From positions 1-12,647 of the forward strand of contig JASFRI010000081.1 of the NCBI GenBank assembly GCA_050115015.1: 12,647 nucleotides of DNA, read 5' to 3'. A model generated the notes under the pieces. The model ran no database searches. It was given only the letters and a program-made list of their open reading frames with translations, and had not been told where the DNA came from. Source of the DNA: JASFRI01 sp050115015 (GTDB lineage: Bacteria > Acidobacteriota > Polarisedimenticolia > CBDVAL01). The position numbers were made by a program, and so were the translations under genes. Numbering within the stretch: the first letter of the stretch is position 1; each line of letters starts with the position of its first letter. Shown one piece after another: positions 4,999 through 10,150 of the stretch.

Positions 4999-5676
4999 GT
5001 GAGCGCCGCTGCCGATCCGTCCACCCCCGGGAGCATCGGGGCGCGGCTGAAATCGTTGCGATCCGCCTCGGGCCGCTCCCTGGAGGACCTGGCGCGGGAG
5101 CTGGGCGTGCACTTCTCGACGGTCTCCTCGTGGGAGCGTGGCCGGAGCCGCCCCAACTACCGCACCCTGTCCCGCCTGGCGGCCATCTACCAGGTCTCAC
5201 CCGAGTACCTGCTCGAGGAGTTCGGCGCGGGCACGCCCGGGCGTCTCGTGCCCGGGCCGGGAGCCGCCCGGTTCCGCCGCATCCCGGAGCGCTCCCGTGA
5301 GGACCTCATCGGAGGACTCGAGGAGGTCCGCTTTCTCGTGATGGTCCGGACCATCCTGCGGGAGCGGAACCTCCGCCTGAACCGGCTTGCGGAGGCGACG
5401 GGGATCAGCCTCGGCCGCCTGGAGGCCGTGGTGGAGGGGACGGCCCGTCCCACGGTCAGCGAGGTGCTGCACCTCGCCGACGCCCTCGGGATCCGCATGG
5501 AGGAGCGGGTCGACACCGGCCGCCGGGAGGAGGAACCGCCCCCGCCGACGGATCCGGCGGTGCTGCTGGAACGGCTGCGACCGCTGGAAGAGCCGGTGCG
5601 GCGGCGCCTGGTGCGGCTCCTCGGGGAGGCCCTACGTCTGGCGCTGCCCGCCGACGCGGGGGGAGGGCCCGCGTGA
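4999..5676 (+). CDS. XRE-family regulator with two HTH domains
   Basis: The 225-residue DNA-binding protein has a first Cro/C1-type HTH at about residues 13-75: SLEDLARELGVHFSTVSSWERGRSRPNYRTLSRLA, a textbook XRE recognition unit. A second, more diverged HTH lies at about 112-170 (RLNRLAEATGISLGRLEAVVEGTARPTVSEVLHLADALGI). The C-terminus is Pro/Arg/Leu-rich with no clear ligand domain. Two HTH units in one chain suggest binding to paired sites or a pseudo-dimer. The GTG at 4999 is chosen because the promoter ends only 46 nt upstream, and the frame extending further upstream crosses it. The ribosome binding site is weak (AGAGA). The stop overlaps the acylphosphatase GTG by 4 nt. Autoregulation is plausible, given the palindromes upstream. 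The target and signal are unknown. Confidence 0.88.
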   Translation: MSAAADPSTPGSIGARLKSLRSASGRSLEDLARELGVHFSTVSSWERGRSRPNYRTLSRLAAIYQVSPEYLLEEFGAGTPGRLVPGPGAARFRRIPERSREDLIGGLEEVRFLVMVRTILRERNLRLNRLAEATGISLGRLEAVVEGTARPTVSEVLHLADALGIRMEERVDTGRREEEPPPPTDPAVLLERLRPLEEPVRRRLVRLLGEALRLALPADAGGGPA

Positions 5677-5945
5677 TCGCGAAGCGCTTCCTCGTATCCG
5701 GGCGCGTCCAGGGCGTCGGCTTCCGTGCCTTCGTGGCGGGCCGGGCCCAGGAGCGGGAGGTCGCGGGCTTCACCCGGAACCTGCCGGACGGCCGGGTCGA
5801 GGTCCTCGCCCAGGGGAGCGAGCGCGACGTGGGGGAGATGGAATCGGCGCTGCGCCGGGGCCCGGCGCTTTCCCGCGTGGACGACTTGCAGGTGCTCCCC
5901 GCGACCCCGGAAGCGGGCCGGGTGGGGTTCCAGATCCTCTACTAA
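5673..5945 (+). CDS. acyP: Acylphosphatase
   Basis: This is a small cytosolic enzyme that hydrolyses acyl phosphates such as acetyl phosphate or carbamoyl phosphate to a carboxylate and phosphate. Its 90 residues are exactly family size. FLVSGRVQGVGFRAF (6-20) is the phosphate-binding loop with catalytic R18, and GFTRNLPDGRVEV (32-44) supplies catalytic N36. The C-terminus ends FQILY, as expected. The GTG at 5673 overlaps the TGA of the XRE gene (GTGA) and is preceded by GGGGGGAGGG, so its translation is coupled to the regulator. Pairing with a regulator suggests acyl-phosphate levels may matter to this operon, but family members are often found in unrelated contexts. Confidence 0.95.
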   Translation: MIAKRFLVSGRVQGVGFRAFVAGRAQEREVAGFTRNLPDGRVEVLAQGSERDVGEMESALRRGPALSRVDDLQVLPATPEAGRVGFQILY

Positions 5946-5969
5946 ACCGAGACTCTTCCTGGAGGACCG

Positions 5970-6485
5970 ATGCTGGACCTGGCCACGTACATCCGCGACG
6001 TTCCCGACTTTCCCAAGCCGGGGATCCTCTTCAAGGACATCACGCCGCTGCTCGGCGACCCGGGGGCCCTCCGGGAGGCGGCGGACCGGATGGCCGCGCC
6101 CTGGAGGGACGCCGGGGTCCGCCGGGTCGCGGGGCTGGAGGCGCGGGGCTTCATCCTCGGCCCGCTGGTGGCGGAGCGGCTCGGGGTGGGGTTCGTCCCC
6201 ATCCGCAAGGCGGGGAAGCTGCCCGCGGCCACCCTCGCACAGGAGTACTCCCTCGAGTACGGCGTCGACCGGATCGAGATGCACGCGGATGCCGTCACCG
6301 GCGGCGAGCGGGTCGGGATCGTGGATGATCTTCTCGCGACGGGGGGCACCGCCGCCGCCGCGGTGAGCCTGGTCCGCAAGGCGGGCGGGGTGGTCGCCGG
6401 GCTCTCGTTCCTCGTGGAGCTGACGTTCCTGAAGGGGCGGGAGCGACTGGACGGCATCCCGATCGAGGCGCAGATTCGCTACTGA
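5970..6485 (+). CDS. apt: Adenine phosphoribosyltransferase
   Basis: Apt converts adenine and PRPP to AMP in purine salvage. Its 171 residues match the family. The N-terminus has DFPKPGILFKDITPLL (13-28), the hood region typical of bacterial Apt. GLEARGFILG (55-64) and KAGKLPA (80-86, the flexible-loop side) follow in the right order. The PRPP-binding motif VGIVDDLLATGGTA spans 115-128, with the two conserved aspartates D119 and D120. The ATG at 5970 has GGAGG at 5961-5965. The gap from acylphosphatase is only 24 nt, so it belongs to the same operon. Confidence 0.97.
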   Translation: MLDLATYIRDVPDFPKPGILFKDITPLLGDPGALREAADRMAAPWRDAGVRRVAGLEARGFILGPLVAERLGVGFVPIRKAGKLPAATLAQEYSLEYGVDRIEMHADAVTGGERVGIVDDLLATGGTAAAAVSLVRKAGGVVAGLSFLVELTFLKGRERLDGIPIEAQIRY

Positions 6486-6490
6486 TCCGC

Positions 6491-6506
6491 CTCGCCGGTC
6501 GGCGAG
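6491..6506 (+). terminator. Hairpin between apt and the next gene
   Basis: CTCGCC (6491-6496) pairs perfectly with GGCGAG (6501-6506) around GGTC. It lies directly after the apt stop. There is no T-run after it, so at most it acts as a weak or Rho-assisted stop, or as a processing barrier within the operon. Confidence 0.3.
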
Positions 6507-6522
6507 CCGCATCCCCGTGCGT

Positions 6523-7137
6523 ATGAAGACCTCCCTGATCCTGCTCCTCGCCCTCGCCTCCGCTCCCCCGGCTGCGGAGGACGCCGGGCCGATGGGGCTC
6601 GTGGTGCTGCAGGACGGGTCCTGGCTACGACTCGAGACTCCCCCGCGGGTCCGGGACGAGCGGCTGGAGCTGACCCTCTACCCGAGCGGCCTGAGCCTCA
6701 CGATCGCGCTGGATTCGCTGGACGCCGAGGCCACCGAGGCCGCCAACCGCGGCGAGCTGGCCCGCCCCCGGGACCCCACCCTCACCTGGGGGACGGCGCC
6801 GGCCCCCTTCGCCGACGAAGGCCCACCGGCGCTCGACGAAGACGCCGCCGCCGCGCTGTCCGAGCGCTGGAGCCGCGACGCCGCTCGCCTGCACCGGGAA
6901 CAGCGCCACCTCCGCCGGGCCCTGGCCGCGATCGAAGAGGACGCGCGCCGGTTCGAGCGCGACCTGGAGCGGAACCTGACGCGCGGGTCGTTCGCCGGCG
7001 CCCTGGCGGCCCAGCTGCGCCGGGTCGTGGCGCTGCGGGACACCGTCGGATGGCGCCTGGAGCGGGTGGAGTCCGACCTGGCGGCGCTCTACGAGGCAGC
7101 CGCCCGGCGCTCGATCCCGATCCGCCCGGTCCCCTGA
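6523..7137 (+). CDS. Secreted protein of unknown function with coiled-coil C-terminus
   Basis: I do not recognise this protein (204 residues from ATG 6523; a GTG six bases earlier is also possible, and neither has a good ribosome binding site). Residues 1-14 (MKTSLILLLALASA) form a short signal peptide with likely cleavage near PPAAE. No lipobox is present. Residues about 26-75 form a small beta-rich module: LQDGSWLRLETPP, alternating hydrophobics, then DSLDAEATEAANR. A Pro/Ala linker is followed by about 90 residues (105-195) of highly charged Arg/Glu helix that looks like a coiled coil. There are no cysteines and no catalytic motif. It is probably a periplasmic structural or adaptor protein. 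It is 37 nt after apt and may share its transcript, though the hairpin between them could separate expression. Confidence 0.75.
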   Translation: MKTSLILLLALASAPPAAEDAGPMGLVVLQDGSWLRLETPPRVRDERLELTLYPSGLSLTIALDSLDAEATEAANRGELARPRDPTLTWGTAPAPFADEGPPALDEDAAAALSERWSRDAARLHREQRHLRRALAAIEEDARRFERDLERNLTRGSFAGALAAQLRRVVALRDTVGWRLERVESDLAALYEAAARRSIPIRPVP

Positions 7138-7146
7138 CCCCTTCGG

Positions 7147-7175
7147 TTGCCGTGGCGGCGCCGATGGGATATCGT
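7147..7175 (+). promoter_or_regulatory. Promoter for tRNA-Arg(CCT)
   Basis: TTGCCG (7147-7152) and TATCGT (7170-7175) match four of six bases each, at 17-bp spacing. The predicted start near 7182 is 5 nt before the tRNA. This is modest evidence, helped by the position. Confidence 0.4.
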
Positions 7176-7186
7176 GACCGTCCCTG

Positions 7187-7263
7187 GCGCCCGTAGCTCA
7201 GCAGGATAGAGCGGCTGCCTCCTAAGCAGCAGGTCGCAGGTTCGAATCCTGCCGGGCGCACCA
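7187..7263 (+). tRNA. tRNA-Arg, anticodon CCT, CCA encoded
   Basis: The acceptor stem is 7187-7193 with 7253-7259. The D stem is 7196-7199 with 7209-7212, and the anticodon stem 7214-7218 with 7226-7230. The T stem is 7236-7240 with 7248-7252 around TTCGAAT. The anticodon loop CTCCTAA gives CCT at 7221-7223, which reads AGG. The discriminator is A7260 and CCA is encoded at 7261-7263. It faces the small HTH gene, whose stop is only 7 nt away. Confidence 0.96.
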
Positions 7264-7270
7264 GCCGCGC

Positions 7271-7498
7271 TCAATCCCACAGATCAAGCTGCCCGGGGTA
7301 CGCCCCCCTCCGGAGCATTCGCAGGAGTTCCCGCAGGATGAGGCCCCGGGGGTGAGCCCGCCCCTCCTCCCAGCGCGCCCAGGTGGTGGGGGAGACGCCG
7401 AGGGCGCGGGCGGCGGCGGCGCGGCTGAGGCCCCATCGCCCGCGATAGGCGCGGAGGTCCCCGGCGAGGTCGGGTGGCGTCCCGGGTTCGCGCTTCAT
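7271..7498 (-). CDS. Small XRE-type helix-turn-helix protein
   Basis: This is a 75-residue DNA-binding protein made almost entirely of one Cro/C1-type HTH. About residues 13-60 read LRAYRGRWGLSRAAAARALGVSPTTWARWEEGRAHP, the family pattern, and a short helix and the tail LDLWD follow. ATG 7498 is chosen because a -35/-10 pair lies 50-80 bp upstream. A longer frame begins inside that promoter and reads low-complexity residues first. No strong ribosome binding site is seen. No toxin-like partner is adjacent: downstream is tRNA-Arg on the other strand and upstream is the metallophosphoesterase. So I see no support for an antitoxin role, although its size would fit one. A seven-pair GC hairpin (7519-7525 with 7531-7537) lies in its leader. 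Confidence 0.8.
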   Translation of the reverse strand: MKREPGTPPDLAGDLRAYRGRWGLSRAAAARALGVSPTTWARWEEGRAHPRGLILRELLRMLRRGAYPGQLDLWD

Positions 7499-7518
7499 GG
7501 GTGTCCGGATGACGGTTC

Positions 7519-7537
7519 GGGCGGGGCCGGCCCGCCC
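7519..7537 (-). repeat. Hairpin in the leader of the small HTH gene
   Basis: GGGCGGG (7519-7525) and CCCGCCC (7531-7537) form a perfect seven-pair stem around a five-base loop, about 20 nt ahead of the HTH start. It could be a binding site, a structure limiting translation, or the 3' end of metallophosphoesterase transcripts. No T-run is present in either direction. Confidence 0.35.
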
Positions 7538-7550
7538 CCCGTGTGCGCTC

Positions 7551-7579
7551 AGGGTAGGACGGGTCCGGCGTGGAGTCAA
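7551..7579 (-). promoter_or_regulatory. Promoter for the small HTH gene
   Basis: On the minus strand TTGACT (7574-7579) and TACCCT (7551-7556) are 17 bp apart. The -35 is five of six, the -10 only three of six. The start near 7544 gives a leader of about 46 nt to ATG 7498. Confidence 0.4.
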
Positions 7580-7616
7580 ACGTGGCTCCGGCGTCGAGGG
7601 CGACAGACCTCAAGTA

Positions 7617-8666
7617 TCACTTGAGCTGTCGGTCGGGAAGCCCCCTCTTCGCCGACCGGAGGGTGATCAGGACCACCTCGGGGGAGCAGGCGACCCGGAG
7701 CGGCAGCCCGGATACCCCCAGCCCGCGGCTCACCACCAGCTCGGCCGCCCCGTGGCGATAGCGCCCGTGATCCAGGTGGAACCGGCTCATCCGGACCAGG
7801 ACCGGCAGGCCCGGGATGCGGATCTGTCCGCCGTGGGTATGCCCCGCCAGGGTCAGCGGGACGCCGGCCCGGGCGGCGTCGAAGAACATGTCCGGATTGT
7901 GCGACAGCAGCACGACCGGCCCGGTGCCCTCCCCGAGGAGCGAGCGGGCGCGGCCCAGCGCCCGGGCCAGGTCCGGCCGGCCGGCGTTCCGGTCATCGAC
8001 CCCGGCCACGATCAGCCGTCCCCGCGGGTGCTCCACCGGCGCGGCGTCGTTGTGGAGCGTCGCGATCCCGAGGCCCCGGAGCAGGTCTCGCAGGCCGGCG
8101 GGGTCTCCGGTGTAATGATCGTGGTTCCCGAGCACCGCGAGCGTCGCGAGGGAGCCGCGCAGCGCCGCCAGCGCCGGCGCGACCCGCTCGAGATCCCGCA
8201 CCGACGTCGTGACCAGGTCCCCGCCCAGCAGGACGACCTCCGGGCGCAGGGAGGCGAGGCGGCGGAAGGTCTCCAGGAGGACGCCGGGCCCGAGAAACGG
8301 CCCCGCGTGGAGGTCGGTGAGCAGGAGGAGACGGAGGCCATCCAGGCCCGCCGGCAGGTCGGGGAGCGGGATCTCCGACTCCGAAACCACCATCCCCCGG
8401 CGCAGTTGCCAGCCGTACGGGGCGCCGATGCCCGGCACGCGCGGGAACACGGCCCGGCTGAGGGACAGGCTGGTCACCCGTTCGAGGCGCCGGAACCAGC
8501 CGGCCACCGGGTCCAGGAACCACCGGGGACGGGGCCGTGCCGCCCGCGGCGTGCCCAGGGACCGATGGCCCACCTCGCCCGTACCGGGCCACGCGGGTGC
8601 GGCCCCGCCGCCGCGCACCGGCCACAGTGCACGCGGCGGCGCCAGGGTCTTCCTCCGGAAGGTCAC
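7617..8666 (-). CDS. Calcineurin-like metallophosphoesterase (YkuE/YaeI type)
   Basis: The 349-residue protein has the complete set of metal ligands of the superfamily: TDLHAG (D118, H120), GGDLV (D150), LGNHDHY (N181, H182), SHNPDMF (H256) and GHTHGGQ (H276, H278). The last motif and overall order fit the YkuE/YaeI group, some members of which (LpxG) hydrolyse UDP-diacylglucosamine in lipid A synthesis. The substrate here cannot be told from sequence. About 90 residues precede the catalytic domain; they are basic, without a clear membrane segment or signal peptide, which is atypical because many relatives are membrane-anchored. The GTG at 8666 is preferred since a TTGAAA/CATAGT promoter places the RNA start almost on that codon. 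There is no clear Shine-Dalgarno. It transcribes toward the small HTH gene 118 nt downstream. Confidence 0.9.
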   Translation of the reverse strand: MTFRRKTLAPPRALWPVRGGGAAPAWPGTGEVGHRSLGTPRAARPRPRWFLDPVAGWFRRLERVTSLSLSRAVFPRVPGIGAPYGWQLRRGMVVSESEIPLPDLPAGLDGLRLLLLTDLHAGPFLGPGVLLETFRRLASLRPEVVLLGGDLVTTSVRDLERVAPALAALRGSLATLAVLGNHDHYTGDPAGLRDLLRGLGIATLHNDAAPVEHPRGRLIVAGVDDRNAGRPDLARALGRARSLLGEGTGPVVLLSHNPDMFFDAARAGVPLTLAGHTHGGQIRIPGLPVLVRMSRFHLDHGRYRHGAAELVVSRGLGVSGLPLRVACSPEVVLITLRSAKRGLPDRQLK

Positions 8667-8672
8667 CCTGAG

Positions 8673-8701
8673 ACTATGCGGGCCCGGGCGCGCGTTTTCA
8701 A
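8673..8701 (-). promoter_or_regulatory. Promoter for the metallophosphoesterase, likely leaderless
   Basis: On the minus strand TTGAAA (8696-8701, five of six) and CATAGT (8673-8678, four of six) are 17 bp apart. The -10 ends 6 nt before the GTG at 8666, so initiation 6-8 nt downstream would begin at or within the start codon. Confidence 0.5.
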
Positions 8702-8715
8702 GGAGCGCCCGACGA

Positions 8716-8745
8716 TTGACGCCGGCGCGCCCGCTTCTCTATAGT
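8716..8745 (+). promoter_or_regulatory. Promoter for the TPR protein gene
   Basis: TTGACG (8716-8721) and TATAGT (8740-8745) are five of six each, with an 18-bp spacer. The expected start is near 8752, about 35 nt before the ATG. Its -35 is 14 bp from that of the divergent metallophosphoesterase promoter, so the two share one control region. Confidence 0.6.
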
Positions 8746-8786
8746 TACTCGCCTCGCCGGAGGCGGTCGAGGGGGGACAGCCGGAG

Positions 8787-9509
8787 ATGACAAAGCACCG
8801 GATCACGCGCCAGGAGATCAAGCACGACGAGTTCGTCTCGACCGTCGGCCGGATGACCCGATGGGCCGAGGACAACGCCCGGACGCTGCTCCTGGGGGTC
8901 GCCGCGGCCCTGGTCCTGTTCCTGGGGATCTACGGATTCCTGCAGTGGCAGCGGAGCCGCAACCTCCGGGCCGAGGCGGCCCTCGCGGAGGTCACCGCCG
9001 CCTACCACGGCACCGTGGCGGGGGCGCAGCCGGGCGCGGAGAGCTTCGCCAGCGACGCCGAGCGCTACCAGGCGGTGGTGGAGCGCGCGGACGAGGTCAT
9101 CGCCGCGTACGGCTCCACCTCGGCCGCCGACCGCGCGCGCTACTACCGGGGACTGGCGCTGTTCGACGCGGGACGGCTCGACGAGGCCGCCGTGGCGCTC
9201 GACGAGTTCCTGGCGACGAGCCCGGACCACTTCCTTGCCCCTTTCGCCCGCTGGAAGAAGGCGCAGCTCCTGGAGCGTCGTGGCGATCTGGCCGGCGCCT
9301 GCGAGGGGTACCGGGGGCTGCTCGACATCCAGGACCCGGAGTTTCCGAACGAGCTGGCCTACCTGGATCTGGGGCGTTGCCTCGGAGACCTGGGGCAGGA
9401 GGCCGAGGCGGCCGACACGTACCGCCGCATGCTGGATGCCTACCCCGACTCGCTCTACGCCGCCGACGCGCGGCAGCGGCTGGCGGAGCTCGAGGCGGCC
9501 GCCGGCTAG
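8787..9509 (+). CDS. Membrane-anchored TPR protein (YfgM-like)
   Basis: The protein has 240 residues. A basic cytoplasmic N-terminus (about 1-30) is followed by one transmembrane segment (about 33-53, LLLGVAAALVLFLGIYGFL) with no cleavage site, then a periplasmic helical domain. The latter holds about four tetratricopeptide repeats, clearest at YYRGLALFDAGRLDEAAVALDEFLATSPDH, WKKAQLLERRGDLAGACEGYRGLLD and YLDLGRCLGDLGQEAEAADTYRRMLDAYPDS. This layout is that of the YfgM/TPR_21 proteins, which bind the SecYEG translocon and periplasmic chaperones; that role here is by analogy. In gammaproteobacteria yfgM sits next to bamB, which is not seen here. The ATG follows a GGGGGGA ribosome binding site (8771-8777). 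It converges on ssb with a 15-nt gap. Confidence 0.85.
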   Translation: MTKHRITRQEIKHDEFVSTVGRMTRWAEDNARTLLLGVAAALVLFLGIYGFLQWQRSRNLRAEAALAEVTAAYHGTVAGAQPGAESFASDAERYQAVVERADEVIAAYGSTSAADRARYYRGLALFDAGRLDEAAVALDEFLATSPDHFLAPFARWKKAQLLERRGDLAGACEGYRGLLDIQDPEFPNELAYLDLGRCLGDLGQEAEAADTYRRMLDAYPDSLYAADARQRLAELEAAAG

Positions 9510-9515
9510 GCGGCC
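9497..9515. terminator. Symmetric hairpin between convergent genes
   Basis: GGCCGCC (9497-9503) and GGCGGCC (9509-9515) pair perfectly around GGCTA. The loop and right arm contain the TAG stop of the TPR gene. It is placed where a two-way terminator would be expected, but no T-run follows on either strand. Confidence 0.35.
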
Positions 9516-9524
9516 CCGCGTCGG

Positions 9525-9941
9525 CTAGAACGGGATGTCGGAGTCGTTGTAGTCGTTGTCCTGCGGCATCTCCGGCTCGGGTCCGCCGCCCACCGTCTCC
9601 GACCGCTCACCGCGTCCGCCGAGCATGACGAACCGCTGGCACTTGACCTCCGTGGTGTAGCGCTTGTTCCCGTCCTTGTCCTCCCACTGGCGTGTCTGCA
9701 GGGACCCCTCCACGTAGATCTGCCGGCCCTTGGAGAGGTACTCCTTGGCGATCTCGGCCTGCTTGCCCCAGACCACCACGCGGTGCCACTCGGTGCGCTC
9801 CTGGCGCTGCCCGTTACGGTCGTTGAACACCTCGTTGGTCGCGAGGTTCAGGTTCGCCACCGCGGAGCCGCCCTGGGTGTAGCGCACCTCGGGGTCGCGT
9901 CCGAGGTTGCCGATCAGGATCACCTTGTTGATGCTGGCCAT
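9525..9941 (-). CDS. ssb: Single-stranded DNA-binding protein
   Basis: SSB coats single-stranded DNA in replication, repair and recombination and recruits partners through its tail. The 138 residues start MASINKVILIGNLGRDPEVRY, the classic OB-fold opening, and continue with WHRVVVWGKQAEIAKEYLSKGRQIYVEGSLQTRQW, all typical. The OB fold ends near residue 108, followed by a short linker of only about 20 residues and the acidic tip DSDIPF, the protein-interaction peptide. The linker is much shorter than in E. coli and lacks Gln/Gly repeats. ATG 9941 is fixed by an ideal AGGAGG (plus-strand 9948-9953) 6 nt upstream. The frame continuing to 10091 is non-coding. The leader is long and very GC-rich. 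Confidence 0.97.
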   Translation of the reverse strand: MASINKVILIGNLGRDPEVRYTQGGSAVANLNLATNEVFNDRNGQRQERTEWHRVVVWGKQAEIAKEYLSKGRQIYVEGSLQTRQWEDKDGNKRYTTEVKCQRFVMLGGRGERSETVGGGPEPEMPQDNDYNDSDIPF

Positions 9942-9981
9942 GCATAGCCTCCTACCCTCCGTGCCTGGAGGGGCGCGAGTC

Positions 9982-10007
9982 GGGGCCGCCCCCGGGGGGA
10001 CCGCCCC
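9982..10007 (-). repeat. Near-palindromic GC hairpin in the ssb leader
   Basis: GGGGC (9982-9986) matches GCCCC (10003-10007), and CCCCC (9989-9993) meets GGGGGG (9994-9999) in the middle. It would fold into a very stable stem in RNA of either strand, about 40 nt before the ssb start. Its role is unknown. Confidence 0.35.
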
Positions 10008-10079
10008 GGTTTTCCGTCGGGATGAGCCAGGCGCGCGGGAAACGGCGAATCCACCATCGTCGATTCCGGATAGGGGGGG

Positions 10080-10088
10080 AGCGTAGCA
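10080..10088 (-). promoter_or_regulatory. Possible extended -10 promoter for ssb
   Basis: On the minus strand TGC followed by TACGCT (10080-10088) fits the TGCTA-type extended -10 seen at other promoters here. Only three of six -10 bases match and no -35 is seen. The leader to ATG 9941 would be about 130 nt. Confidence 0.3.
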
Positions 10089-10133
10089 CATCGGCGGCCG
10101 GCTTGCTTCGTGGGCCGGGGACGGGGAGGGGGC

Positions 10134-10142
10134 TGCTAGAAT
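10134..10142 (+). promoter_or_regulatory. Extended -10 promoter for murJ, nearly leaderless
   Basis: TGC (10134-10136) followed by TAGAAT (10137-10142) is a strong extended -10. It ends 8 nt before the murJ ATG at 10151, leaving a leader of 0-2 nt. No -35 lies 16-18 bp upstream, and no Shine-Dalgarno lies before the ATG. Confidence 0.5.
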
Positions 10143-10150
10143 AGCCGGCC

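Noticed and set aside
4498..5112. Long minus-strand open frame (about 204 codons) across the intergenic gap
   Set aside because: Composition is Arg/Gly/Pro-rich low complexity, it runs antisense through the XRE gene start and two strong plus-strand promoters, and no domain is recognisable.
5187..6512. 441-codon minus-strand frame opposite the XRE-acyP-apt genes
   Set aside because: Shadow frame: three recognised genes occupy the opposite strand and the translation is low complexity.
7271..8666. Small XRE gene as an antitoxin in a toxin-antitoxin pair
   Set aside because: The only same-strand neighbour is a full-length metallophosphoesterase 118 nt away; there is no small toxin-like frame and no overlap.
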